Source: Nocardia exalbida NBRC 100660
GTDB lineage: Bacteria > Actinomycetota > Actinomycetes > Mycobacteriales > Mycobacteriaceae
Assembly: GCF_000308575.1 (NCBI RefSeq)
Contig: NZ_BAFZ01000007.1
Span: 150,913-214,912 of the forward strand
Length of the DNA: 64,000 bases
Direction of reading: 5' to 3'
Part shown: in pieces, positions 1 through 7,699 of the stretch
How the letters are laid out: each line of letters starts with the position of its first letter
Numbering within the stretch: position 1 is the stretch's first letter
Made by a program: the position numbers and the translations under genes
The notes under the pieces: model-generated
What the model was told of the DNA's origin: nothing
Databases searched by the model: none
Seen by the model: only the letters and a program-made list of their open reading frames with translations

Positions 1-896
1 TCGCGGCCATCCGCACCGGCAGCCCCGCCTCCGGCCTGTTCATCCGGCACGCCCCGTGGGGCCGCCGGTATCCCGTGGTGCCCGGCGCGGGTTTCCACGT
101 GGTCTTGCAGGGCTCCTGCTGGGTGGTGCCGACCGACGGCGAGCCGATGGCGCTCGGGGTGGGGGACGTGTTGTTCATGCCGCGCGGGGCCGACCACGAC
201 CTGGTGGACAGCTTGGACAGCCCGGTCACCGAGACCGCGATGCCCGGCGAGCCCAGGGAGATCGTGGGGCCCGGCGTCCGGACCGCGCTGCTGTGCGGCG
301 CCTATGAGCTCGGACGCGGGCGCAGCCACCCCATCCTCGACGAGCTGCCCGAGTTCATTCATCTGCCCGCGCGTCCGGGGCGTCATCCGGCGCTGCGCGG
401 CGCCGTCGACCTGCTCGCCGCGGAGATCGCCGAGCCGCGTCCGGGCAGCGACGCGGCCGTGCCCGCGATCCTCGAGACGTTGCTGCTGTTCATCCTGCGC
501 GCCTGGTTCGACGAGCAGGCCGACGTGCGATCGTCCGGCTGGGCAGGCGCTTTCGCCGATCCCGCGGTGGCCGCGGTGCTGCGCGCCGTGCACGAGCAGC
601 CCGCGCGAGCATGGACGGTGACGGATCTCGGTGACATCGCGGGCGTCTCCCGCGCGACTCTGGCCCGCCGCTTCACCGCGACGGTCGGCGAACCGCCGTT
701 GGCCTACGTCACCCGCTGGCGCATGCTCACCGCCGCTCGCCTGCTCCGCGACACCGACAGCAGTCTCGGCGCCGTGGCTCGCCGGGTCGGTTACACCTCG
801 GAGTTCGCCTTCGCGAAGGCCTTCAAGCGGGAATACGGCTTGGCCCCGGGTCAGTACCGCCGCGCGGGCGACAACACGCCACTGGTCGCGGTCTGA
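1..896 (+). CDS. AraC-family transcriptional regulator, cupin N-terminus (5' end outside the window)
   Basis: The reading frame is open from the first bases, and in-frame residues before the first possible start at 75 read as normal cupin sequence (SGLFIRHAPWGRRYPVV), so the gene starts upstream of the window. The N-terminal half is a sensor cupin with the GDVLFMPRGADHDL turn. The C-terminal 90 residues hold the two helix-turn-helix units of an AraC regulator (DIAGVSRATLARRF, then VARRVGYTSEFAFAKAFKREYG, ending PGQYRR). Members usually sense a small molecule and control a neighbouring oxidoreductase or exporter. The target here is unknown because the upstream side is missing. The family call is firm; the ligand is not known. 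Confidence 0.88.
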   Translation, partial: AAIRTGSPASGLFIRHAPWGRRYPVVPGAGFHVVLQGSCWVVPTDGEPMALGVGDVLFMPRGADHDLVDSLDSPVTETAMPGEPREIVGPGVRTALLCGAYELGRGRSHPILDELPEFIHLPARPGRHPALRGAVDLLAAEIAEPRPGSDAAVPAILETLLLFILRAWFDEQADVRSSGWAGAFADPAVAAVLRAVHEQPARAWTVTDLGDIAGVSRATLARRFTATVGEPPLAYVTRWRMLTAARLLRDTDSSLGAVARRVGYTSEFAFAKAFKREYGLAPGQYRRAGDNTPLVAV

Positions 897-950
897 TCCG
901 GCGCGCATGCCCCGCAGGGTGCGAACGCCCCGGGCGGGCTGTCGCCGAAC

Positions 951-1703
951 TCAGCTGAACGGCGAGCGCGGGCGTTCCTGGAGTTCACCGTCCACGTAGA
1001 TGTCGACCTTCTCGTTGTAGAAGCAGACCAGTCCGGCGACCTTCTGGCTCTCCGGAAGCGGCGTGCGGTAGCCCCAGACGTAGTCGGGATACTCCTTGCC
1101 CTCGAGGCGGACGGTCCAGTAGTCGGCGGTGCCCTTGTACGGGCAGCTGGTGTGGGTGGCCGACGGGTACAGCAAGTCCATGCGGACATCGGTCATCGGC
1201 AGGTAATACCGTGCGGGCAAGCCGGTTTCGAAGAGAATGCGCGGCGCAGGGGAGTCGGCGACGGTGACGCCGTCGATCTCCACCCGCACATGCCGTGAGC
1301 TGGCCAGGATGTCGACGCGCGAGTACGGGTTGCGCGGATGGACGTAGATCGGCTCGTCCTCCTCGAACCACTCGTCCATCGCGTTCCACTCCAACCGCAC
1401 CAGATCGCGCAATTCGGTGAGCGGCGAGTCGTGATATCGCAGCGCGGCGCCGCCCGCCGTCGTGCCGTCGACCATGACGTCGTAGACGGTCGCGTCGCCG
1501 CGGCTGGTGGAGTGCTGGGTATGTCCGTTCGGTTCCAGCTTCGCGCGCAGATCCGCGACCGGCAGATAGTAGGCGGGATAGTGCGGGTTCTCCCACACGA
1601 GCACCGGTCGCGCGCTGTCGGCCACGAGATGACCGCCCAGATAGACGCGCACCCGCTTCTGACTGGTCTCGACGCTGACGCGGCCCCGCTTCGCTTCGGT
1701 CAT
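951..1703 (-). CDS. Tandem DUF427 domain protein
   Basis: A 250-residue protein made of two DUF427 repeats, at about residues 15-105 and 125-215. Each has the pattern of a short beta-rich module: RVRVYLGGHLVADSARPVLV in the first and HVRVEIDGVTVADSPAPRIL in the second, each followed by a (A)YYLP(V/M)(A/T)D segment. DUF427 has no established biochemical role that I know of; two-domain forms are common in actinobacteria. The ATG at 1703 was chosen over an upstream in-frame ATG at 1727 because homology-like sequence begins after it. The gene is monocistronic and ends tail-to-tail with the AraC gene. It is cytosolic, with no signal peptide or membrane segment. Confidence 0.8.
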   Translation of the reverse strand: MTEAKRGRVSVETSQKRVRVYLGGHLVADSARPVLVWENPHYPAYYLPVADLRAKLEPNGHTQHSTSRGDATVYDVMVDGTTAGGAALRYHDSPLTELRDLVRLEWNAMDEWFEEDEPIYVHPRNPYSRVDILASSRHVRVEIDGVTVADSPAPRILFETGLPARYYLPMTDVRMDLLYPSATHTSCPYKGTADYWTVRLEGKEYPDYVWGYRTPLPESQKVAGLVCFYNEKVDIYVDGELQERPRSPFS

Positions 1704-1752
1704 ATTTCTCGACCGTACTCCTCGCACGGGCAGGCGCCAGGGGTGGAACGCC

Positions 1753-1780
1753 GGAGGCAGCCACGCTGGTGGCTGCCTCC
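1753..1780 (-). terminator. Stem-loop terminator after the MFS gene
   Basis: Perfect 12-bp inverted repeat, GGAGGCAGCCAC with loop GCTG and GTGGCTGCCTCC, 15 bases past the stop of the MFS gene (minus strand) and before the start of the DUF427 gene. It has no long T-run, as is common in GC-rich actinobacteria. Confidence 0.7.
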
Positions 1781-1794
1781 GACGGGGTATGGGG

Positions 1795-3042
1795 TCAGTC
1801 GTCGCCGACCGTGATGGCCTGGGCTTCCTCGACGCTGTGCGGTGCGGGATCGTGGTCGTCGAGGTGGGCCAAGGCGGTGCGCCCGGCCAGCAGCACGACC
1901 ACCGCGGCGGCGGTGCATGCCGCGCCCACCCAGAACGGCAGTGCGATGCTGTGCTCGCCGAGCTTGCCCGCGAGGTAGGGCGCGGCGGCGCCGCCCGCGA
2001 AGCGGACGAAGCTGTAGGCCGCCGAGGCGGTGGACCGCTCGACCGGCGCCGAGATCATCACGGCCTCGGTGATCAGCGTGTTGTTCACGCCGAGGAACAG
2101 GCCCGCCAGCACGGTGCCGACGATCAGCACCGGCTTGTGCTCGGCGAAGACGGCCATCATCGCCAGATCCGCCGCGAACAGCCCCAGCGAGAGTCCCATC
2201 ATCGGCAGCGAACCGAACCGGCGCTGCAACCCGGGAGCCAGGAACACCGACGCGATCGCCAGCAGCACTCCCCAGCCGCAGAAGATGAAGCCGATCGCGT
2301 AGGTGCCCATGTCCAGCGGGAACGGGGTGTAGGCGAGCAGGGTGAAGAAGCCGAAGTTGTACAGCAGGGCGGTGATGCTCACGATCAGCAGGCCGCGGTG
2401 ACGCAACGCGCGGAACGGCGCGGCGATCGAGGTGCGGTGGGCAGGCTTGGGGCCTTCCGGCAGCAGGACGACGATGCTGACCAGCGCGACGGCCATCAGC
2501 GCCGAGACACCGAAGAACGGTCCACGCCAGCTGATTCCGCCGAGCACGCCGCCGACCAGGGGCCCGGTCGCGATGCCGATGCCCAACGCCGCCTCGTACA
2601 GGATGATCGCGCGGGCCACACCGCCGCTGGCCGCGCCGACGATGGTGGCCAGCGCCGTGGCGATGAACAGCGCGTTGCCCAGACCCCAGCCCGCGCGGAA
2701 GCCGACGATCTGCGCCACCGTGTCGGACATGCCGGCCAGCGCGGCGAACACGATGATGATCGCCAGGCCCGCCAGCAGCGTCTTCTTGGCGCCGAAGCGA
2801 CTCGACACCACACCGGTGATCAGCATGGCCACGCCCGTGACCAGCATGTAGCTGGTGAACAGCAGCGATACCTGGGAAGGTGAGGCGTGCAGTTGTTCGC
2901 CGATCGGTTTGAGAATGGGATCGACCAGGCCGATGCCCATGAACGCGATCACGCTCGCGAACGCGACCGCCCAGACGGCTTTCGGTTGCTTGCTGTCGTC
3001 CGCGGCAGGTGCCGCGGCGCGGGTGGGAGCCAAAGTGCTCAT
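1795..3042 (-). CDS. MFS drug-type efflux transporter (about 12 membrane segments)
   Basis: A 415-residue major facilitator protein. Hydrophobic segments run through the whole length after residue 23 (AVWAVAFASVIAFMGIGLVDP is the first). The loop after the second segment carries a degenerate motif A (SRFGAKKTLL). The start ATG at 3042-3040 overlaps the TGA of the upstream MarR gene by one base (TGATG), so the two are probably translationally coupled. A MarR repressor in front of an MFS pump is a classic arrangement for drug or aromatic-acid export. Substrate unknown. A longer frame that continues upstream in place of the MarR gene is a shadow. Confidence 0.88.
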   Translation of the reverse strand: MSTLAPTRAAAPAADDSKQPKAVWAVAFASVIAFMGIGLVDPILKPIGEQLHASPSQVSLLFTSYMLVTGVAMLITGVVSSRFGAKKTLLAGLAIIIVFAALAGMSDTVAQIVGFRAGWGLGNALFIATALATIVGAASGGVARAIILYEAALGIGIATGPLVGGVLGGISWRGPFFGVSALMAVALVSIVVLLPEGPKPAHRTSIAAPFRALRHRGLLIVSITALLYNFGFFTLLAYTPFPLDMGTYAIGFIFCGWGVLLAIASVFLAPGLQRRFGSLPMMGLSLGLFAADLAMMAVFAEHKPVLIVGTVLAGLFLGVNNTLITEAVMISAPVERSTASAAYSFVRFAGGAAAPYLAGKLGEHSIALPFWVGAACTAAAVVVLLAGRTALAHLDDHDPAPHSVEEAQAITVGDD

Positions 3043-3512
3043 CAATGTCCCATCGAGATCGGATCGTGCTGTCGCGTAGCCGTTTTCAAGGCCTCCAGCA
3101 AGTCGTGTAATTCGGTGTCCAGCCGCGCCAGGCGTTCGGCGTCGAAGCCGGGAAGATGTCCGCCGATCGCGGCGGCGAATGCTCGGCGGAACTCGGCCAG
3201 ACGGGCCCGCCCGGCCGGGGTGAGTTCGACGATCACGGCCCGGAAGTCCTCCGGGTCCTTGCGCCGGCTCGCGAAACCTTCCGCGACCAGCTTGCCGATC
3301 AGCGCCGTTGCCGCCGGCTGTGAACATCGGTCGATCCTGGCGAATTCGCTGACCCGCAGCGCTCCGTGTTCGTCGAGCACCGCCAGTGCCCGCAACATCG
3401 CGCGCGGCAGGTCGTCGCCGCTGATCACCCCGGCCAGCCGAGTGAGCCTGCCCGCGGTGACGAGAAGGTCGACGACGATGTCATCCGCTGCGTTCACCTG
3501 AGCTTGCTGCAC
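3042..3512 (-). CDS. MarR-family transcriptional regulator
   Basis: A 156-residue winged-helix protein. The central HTH is visible as LRVSEFARIDRCSQPAATALIGKLVAEGF, and the wing as SRRKDPEDFRAVIVELTPAGRARLAEF. The C-terminal helix forms the dimer arm. It is first in an operon with the MFS transporter (one-base overlap), so it most likely represses its own promoter and releases on binding an exported compound. The region in front of the start (3513-3560) is unusually AT-rich (TATTATTACATAGGCTAACTATCTATTGG) and would fit promoter plus operator. Confidence 0.88.
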   Translation of the reverse strand: MQQAQVNAADDIVVDLLVTAGRLTRLAGVISGDDLPRAMLRALAVLDEHGALRVSEFARIDRCSQPAATALIGKLVAEGFASRRKDPEDFRAVIVELTPAGRARLAEFRRAFAAAIGGHLPGFDAERLARLDTELHDLLEALKTATRQHDPISMGH

Positions 3513-3580
3513 AGGAAATATTATTACATAGGCTAACTATCTATTGGCGGTGAAGTCGGCCACATGATCGGAAGCGGGGT

Positions 3581-3614
3581 GCCCCCGGTGGAGCGACCGG
3601 CTCCATCGGGGGGC
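3581..3614 (-). terminator. Stem-loop terminator after the cupin gene
   Basis: Inverted repeat GCCCCCGGTGGAGC / GCTCCATCGGGGGGC with a five-base loop, about 60 bases beyond the cupin stop codon on the minus strand and well clear of the MarR promoter. One mismatch in the stem. Confidence 0.6.
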
Positions 3615-3673
3615 TATCGCAGGTGAACCGGACTGGCGTCAAAGCTGTTGTCCGACAGGGCCACTCGAACGGA

Positions 3674-4138
3674 TCAAACCTTTTCCTCGTAGCGGATGTC
3701 GTATTTCGCCGCGATCGGATTGATCTTCACCGGGTCCAGCGCCCCATCGGTCAGTACCGACGCACCGGCTTCGAAGAGGTCCTCGAGGTAGCACTCCCAG
3801 CCGCCGGGTGAGGAGATCTGGAGTACCCGTGGGGGTGGCTGCGACCCGCAGCGCAGGGCGTGGGGCACGCCGTGTGGAAGCAGTATGAACATGCCTCGGG
3901 TCGCGGAGAGTGTCCGATCGTCGAATTCGACGTCGAGTGTGCCTTCGAGTACGTAAATGCACTCGTCGGCGACGTGGTGGGTATGCCGGGGAATGTCGCG
4001 CGCGAGGGTCACCTCCAGCAAGGAGAACCTGCCTTCGGTGTCGGCGGTGGTGGCTTTCACCGCGAAGGCGGGCGGCAACGGCACCCGGCCTGCCCGTGCC
4101 TCGCCTGGGTCCAGGACGCGGAAACGATTGTGGGACAT
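3674..4138 (-). CDS. Single-domain cupin protein
   Basis: A 154-residue small cupin. Cupin motif 1 is seen as PRHTHHVADECIYVLEGTLDVEF (metal ligands H, H and E are plausible) and motif 2 as LLPHGVPHALR. Such proteins act as small-molecule dioxygenases or ligand sensors; no substrate can be read from the sequence. It is divergent from a TetR gene with a perfect palindrome between them, the typical layout for a TetR-controlled enzyme. Confidence 0.82.
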   Translation of the reverse strand: MSHNRFRVLDPGEARAGRVPLPPAFAVKATTADTEGRFSLLEVTLARDIPRHTHHVADECIYVLEGTLDVEFDDRTLSATRGMFILLPHGVPHALRCGSQPPPRVLQISSPGGWECYLEDLFEAGASVLTDGALDPVKINPIAAKYDIRYEEKV

Positions 4139-4165
4139 GAACTGCTACCCTTCGATGAGATGAAA

Positions 4166-4180
4166 CGGAATCGGATTCCG
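4166..4180. promoter_or_regulatory. Perfect palindrome, candidate TetR operator
   Basis: CGGAATCGGATTCCG is a perfect 15-base dyad lying between the divergent cupin and TetR genes, 20 bases before the TetR ATG and 27 before the cupin ATG. Its position suits repression of both genes by the TetR protein encoded at 4201. Confidence 0.65.
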
Positions 4181-4200
4181 CTTCCGATTGAAGGGTAAAC

Positions 4201-4809
4201 ATGGAGGGATCGCCGGTGTCAAGGCCACCATCGCCCAGTCCGCGGCGCGCGGACGCCGCGCTCAATCGCGCCCGCATCCTGGCCGCGGCTCGCGCGCTGT
4301 TCGCCGAGCGCGGCAGTGTGGTGCAACTGCCCGAGATCGCTCGCGCCGCGGGAGTCGGTATCGGTACCGTCTACCGTCATTTCCCCACCCAGGCCGACCT
4401 CATCGAGGCAGCGGCCGCGCAGCGCTTCGCCGAGATCGAGGAATTCGCCCGCACCGAATGCCTGCGTGCCGAGCCGGGGGAAGGGCTCGCCCGCTACCTG
4501 CGCCACGTAGGCGAGGTGCTGACCGCCGACCGGGGCTTGTCGGCGGCCATCGAGGCGGCGCGGCAGTCGGCGGGCAGCGCGCCGCGCGGCGAATCGCGCA
4601 GCGGGCTCGAGGAGGTGATCGGCGAGCTCGTCGAGCGGGATCGGGCGGCCGGGATGGTGCGCGACGACTGCACCGTGACCGACGTCTACATGATCGTCGG
4701 CGCGATGTCCGCGACCATCGGCAACGGTAGCGGTGATTGGCGGCGGCTCGTGGAGATCGTTCTGGACGGCCTGCGCCCCGGCGCGGCCGGTAGACGCTCG
4801 AACGAGTGA
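4201..4809 (+). CDS. TetR-family transcriptional regulator
   Basis: A 202-residue TetR repressor. The N-terminal DNA-binding domain (residues 20-65) has the typical RILAAARALFAERGS helix and the recognition segment VGIGTVYRHFPTQADLIEA. The ligand-binding C-terminus is ordinary in length. The start ATG follows a GAAGGG ribosome site. It stops one base before the stop codon of the convergent FAD oxidase. It probably controls the cupin gene through the palindrome at 4166-4180. Confidence 0.9.
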   Translation: MEGSPVSRPPSPSPRRADAALNRARILAAARALFAERGSVVQLPEIARAAGVGIGTVYRHFPTQADLIEAAAAQRFAEIEEFARTECLRAEPGEGLARYLRHVGEVLTADRGLSAAIEAARQSAGSAPRGESRSGLEEVIGELVERDRAAGMVRDDCTVTDVYMIVGAMSATIGNGSGDWRRLVEIVLDGLRPGAAGRRSNE

Positions 4810-4810
4810 G

Positions 4811-6208
4811 TCAGCCGGGGGCTATGTTCGCGTTGCGGTGGAAGACGTTGCACGGGTCGTAGGCGGCCTTGATGCGGGCCAGCTTCGCGTATTTGACGCT
4901 TCCGTAGGATTCGCGGACCCGGTCGCGGTCCGTGTCCGTCATGAAGTTCACATACCCGCCGCGGTTGGAAGCCATGGGGCGCAACGCTTCCCACGTCCTG
5001 CGCACCCAGTCCCGGTCGAGGGCGAGCGTCTCGGCGTCGGGCGCCATCGCGGTGATATTGCACCCGTAGTGCGGGGTGCGCGCGCCGCCGAACGCCGTGT
5101 CGTCCTCACCGACGGTGCTGAACGCGCCGCTGAGCGGAAAGATCGGCATGAACGACAGCGGCGCGGTTTTCTCGGCGGCGTTCGTGGTCAGGACCGCGAT
5201 CACGTCGTTCGAGAAATCGCCGAGGTCGAGCGCCTTCTCGTACCCGCGCAAGCCCCACGGCGCCGCGCCGTCGAGCATCCGTTGCAGCCTGGCGTAGGGG
5301 ACGGGGCCGAGGAACTCGAACAGCGGCGGCAGTGCTTCGCGGATCGGCGCCACCGCGGCGGTGTGCTCCTCGGCTGTGCCGAAACCCGCCACGATCAGGG
5401 CGTGCCCCGCCCGGCCGTGGTATCGCTCCGGAACGAAAGGCGCCGACGGCGCCGACATCGCCAGCGCTATCAACGCGCCCGACCGACGCGGCAGAGTAGG
5501 AATGAACTCACGGATCAGGCGCAGAGCATCCGTCCCGTCCGGCATGTCCCAGAAGAACAGGCCGAGGTGCACTTCCGGCCCGACGTGATGCAGGCGGTAT
5601 TCGAATTCGGTGACGACGCCGAAATTGCCGCCGCCCCCGCGCAATGCCCAGAACAAATCCGCGTTCTCGTTCTCGGACGCCCGCAGCACCTGGCCGTCGG
5701 CGAGAACCACCCGCGCCGAGACGAGGTTGTCGATGGCCAGTCCGGCCATGCGGGTCAGCCAGCCCATGCCGCCGCCGAGGGTGAGGCCGCCGACGCCGGT
5801 GTCGCTGACCACCCCGCCGGTCACCGCCAGCCCGTATGCCTGGGTCGCGGCGTCCAGATCCGCCATCGTCGCTCCGCCGCCGACCCGGGCTCGCTCGGCC
5901 TCCGGATTCACCACGACGCCCTTCAGCGCGCTGAGGTTGATCATCAGGCCGCCCTCGCCGACCGCGGTCCCGCTATAGGAGTGGGCGCCGCCGCGAACGG
6001 ATATCTCCAGCCCGCGGTCCCGGCCGAAGGCCAGCGCCGCGGACACGTCACCGGGCGACACGCACTGGGCTATCACCGCGGGGTGCCGGTCGATGTCGGC
6101 GTTCCAGATGGCGCGAGCCCGGTCGTACCCGGTATCGCCGGGGCCGAACACCGGCCCGTCCATCGTGGAACGTAGTACCTCGAGATCGGAATTCACTGTT
6201 CGCGTCAT
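4811..6208 (-). CDS. FAD-linked oxidase, berberine-bridge/6-hydroxynicotine oxidase type
   Basis: A 465-residue flavoprotein. The PCMH FAD-binding domain spans roughly residues 35-210, with VRGGAHSYSGTA (His 76 is the likely covalent FAD ligand), GGATMADLDAATQAYGLAV and TLGGGMGWLTRMAGLAIDNL. The C-terminal BBE segment (YGSVKYAKLARIKAAYDPCNVF) closes the active site. I do not see the extra cysteine of bicovalent members. ATG 6208 was chosen because a GGGAGGAT site precedes it; a longer frame reaches 6301. Reactions in this family are oxidations of alcohols, sugars or amines with oxygen; the substrate is unknown. Confidence 0.88.
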   Translation of the reverse strand: MTRTVNSDLEVLRSTMDGPVFGPGDTGYDRARAIWNADIDRHPAVIAQCVSPGDVSAALAFGRDRGLEISVRGGAHSYSGTAVGEGGLMINLSALKGVVVNPEAERARVGGGATMADLDAATQAYGLAVTGGVVSDTGVGGLTLGGGMGWLTRMAGLAIDNLVSARVVLADGQVLRASENENADLFWALRGGGGNFGVVTEFEYRLHHVGPEVHLGLFFWDMPDGTDALRLIREFIPTLPRRSGALIALAMSAPSAPFVPERYHGRAGHALIVAGFGTAEEHTAAVAPIREALPPLFEFLGPVPYARLQRMLDGAAPWGLRGYEKALDLGDFSNDVIAVLTTNAAEKTAPLSFMPIFPLSGAFSTVGEDDTAFGGARTPHYGCNITAMAPDAETLALDRDWVRRTWEALRPMASNRGGYVNFMTDTDRDRVRESYGSVKYAKLARIKAAYDPCNVFHRNANIAPG

Positions 6209-6419
6209 GGCATCCTCCCAGCTGGTGGGCCCCGACGACTTGTTGGGTGACGAGCCGGCAGTTCGACTCGTGACGGCACCGATCCCGACCTGCGGTGCCA
6301 CTGGAAAACGCCCCCGCCTATGCGCATATGGCGCGTGTCACATCTTAGTTCATCGGCTCAGCCGCCGACAGCCACTCGGGACAGGGCGCGCCGTCGACCC
6401 GGCGCGCCCATGCCCCGGC

Positions 6420-7475
6420 TCAGGCCGGCTGCGCCACCGGACGGTGCGCGGCGCCGAACAGTTGCGCGTCCCCGTGGGCGCGCTTGAAGAACAGATGCGC
6501 GTCGTGTTCCCAGGTGATCGCGATGCCGCCGTGCAGCTGAACGGTCTCGGCCGCGATGGCGGTGAGTGCTTCCGAGCAGTGCACGCGGGCGGCCCAGACG
6601 TCTTCGGCGGCCGACGGGCTGTCCGCCGCCACCGACGCGGTCGCCGCGATGGACGCGGACCGGGCCGATTCCAGCAGCACGTACATGTCCGCCATCCGGT
6701 GCTTGAGCGCCTGGAAGCTGCCGATCACCCGGCCGAACTGCACCCGGGACTTGGCGTATTCCACCGTCATCTCGAGGCAGCGGTCGGCGGCCCCGACCTG
6801 CTCGGCGGCCAGCGCCGCCCACGCGATGCGGCGCAGCCGGGCGACGGCCGCCGCCTGGTCGCCCGAGCCGAGCCGTCGGGCGGGCACGTCGGCGAAACCG
6901 ACTTCGGCCAGCTTGCGGGTGGGGTCCATGGTGGGCGCGGATCGCCGGGTGACACCCGGCGCGGTGGGTTCGACCTCGAACAGGCCGGTCCGGGTGACGA
7001 CGACGAGGGTGTCCGCCGACATCCCGTCGAGCACGTAGTGCGCGGTCCCGGTGAGGGCGCCGTCCGTCTCACGCACGCCCGGTTCGTCCCAGCCGCGCTC
7101 GTCCGCCCAGCAGACCGCGATCGTGCGCGTGCCCTCCGCCGCCTCGGGCAGTAGCCGCGCGCAGGCTTCGGCATCGCCCGACAGCAGCACGGCCTGCGCG
7201 CCGAGCACGGCCGAGCCGAGCATCGGCACCCCGGCGAGCGTGCGGCCCAATTCGCCCACCACCAGCGAGGATTCGACCAAGCCCGCGCCGAAGCCGCCGA
7301 ACTCCTCGGGGATCGCCAGCGCGGCGACGCCGATCTGCTCGCACAGCAGCCGCCACAGGGCCGGGTCGTAGCCGAGTTCGGTGTGCATCGCGGCGCGCAC
7401 CGCCGCCGACCCGGCGTGCTTGGTCAGCAGCGCCCGCACCGAGGCGAGGAATTCCTCGTGTTCGGCGGTGCTCAT
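6420..7475 (-). CDS. fadE33: Acyl-CoA dehydrogenase FadE33-type (HIP/C-D ring degradation)
   Basis: A 351-residue acyl-CoA dehydrogenase subunit, shorter than a housekeeping enzyme. Recognisable are PEEFGGFGAGLVESSLVVGE in the N-terminal domain and VEYAKSRVQFGRVIGSFQALKH plus AAETVQLHGGIAITWEHDAHL in the C-terminal helical domain. In mycobacteria FadE33 and FadE32 each pair with FadE31 as an alpha2beta2 dehydrogenase of the methylhexahydroindane-dione propionate (HIP) pathway. It is last in the fadD3-ech-fadE31-fadE32 operon. The start ATG overlaps (ATGA) the stop of a repeat-encoded small frame and is preceded by AAAGGA. Confidence 0.82.
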   Translation of the reverse strand: MSTAEHEEFLASVRALLTKHAGSAAVRAAMHTELGYDPALWRLLCEQIGVAALAIPEEFGGFGAGLVESSLVVGELGRTLAGVPMLGSAVLGAQAVLLSGDAEACARLLPEAAEGTRTIAVCWADERGWDEPGVRETDGALTGTAHYVLDGMSADTLVVVTRTGLFEVEPTAPGVTRRSAPTMDPTRKLAEVGFADVPARRLGSGDQAAAVARLRRIAWAALAAEQVGAADRCLEMTVEYAKSRVQFGRVIGSFQALKHRMADMYVLLESARSASIAATASVAADSPSAAEDVWAARVHCSEALTAIAAETVQLHGGIAITWEHDAHLFFKRAHGDAQLFGAAHRPVAQPA

Positions 7476-7699
7476 CGGTGTCCTTTCGCGCATGAGCGGG
7501 AGCCCTGCGTGGTGACGCTGCGCTGCCGCCTCCGGGCCTGACCGCTCATGCTGTGGTTGTTGGTCGCATGAGCGGGGCCCTGCGTGGTGACGCTGCGCTG
7601 CCGCCTCCGGGCCTGACCGCTCATGCTGTGGTTGTTGGTCGCATGAGCGGGGCCCTGCGTGGTGACGCTGCGCTGCCGCCTCCGGGCCTGACCGCTCAT
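7472..7699 (-). CDS. Possible small ORF made of three 25-residue tandem repeats
   Basis: A 75-codon frame fills the entire gap between fadE32 and fadE33. Its ATG (7699-7697) overlaps the fadE32 TGA as ATGA, and its TGA (7474-7472) overlaps the fadE33 ATG as ATGA. The product would be three copies of a unit starting MSGQARRRQRSVTTQG and ending ATNNHS, the third diverging after the shared 16 residues and ending CAKGHR. It is basic, with no membrane segment. It may be a real peptide, or a by-product that carries ribosomes across the gap. The seamless double overlap argues that the frame is used; the low complexity argues that its sequence is not selected as a folded protein. Confidence 0.35.
   Translation of the reverse strand: MSGQARRRQRSVTTQGPAHATNNHSMSGQARRRQRSVTTQGPAHATNNHSMSGQARRRQRSVTTQGSRSCAKGHR
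7475..7699 (-). repeat. Three tandem 75-bp repeats with inverted ends (ATGAGCGG...CCGCTCAT)
   Basis: Read on the minus strand, units begin at 7699, 7624 and 7549. The first two are identical over 75 bases; the third is identical for its first 48 bases, then carries one inserted base and a different tail containing the AAAGGA ribosome site of fadE33. Within each unit the opening ATGAGCGG is complementary to a CCGCTCAT about 42 bases later, so the RNA could fold with the ATG in the stem. A related set of three copies lies at 33889-34105. Confidence 0.95.

Noticed and set aside
7475..7699. Regularly spaced repeats considered as a short CRISPR array
   Set aside because: The units are head-to-tail with no unique spacers, and two of three are identical over all 75 bases. 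No cas genes are present.
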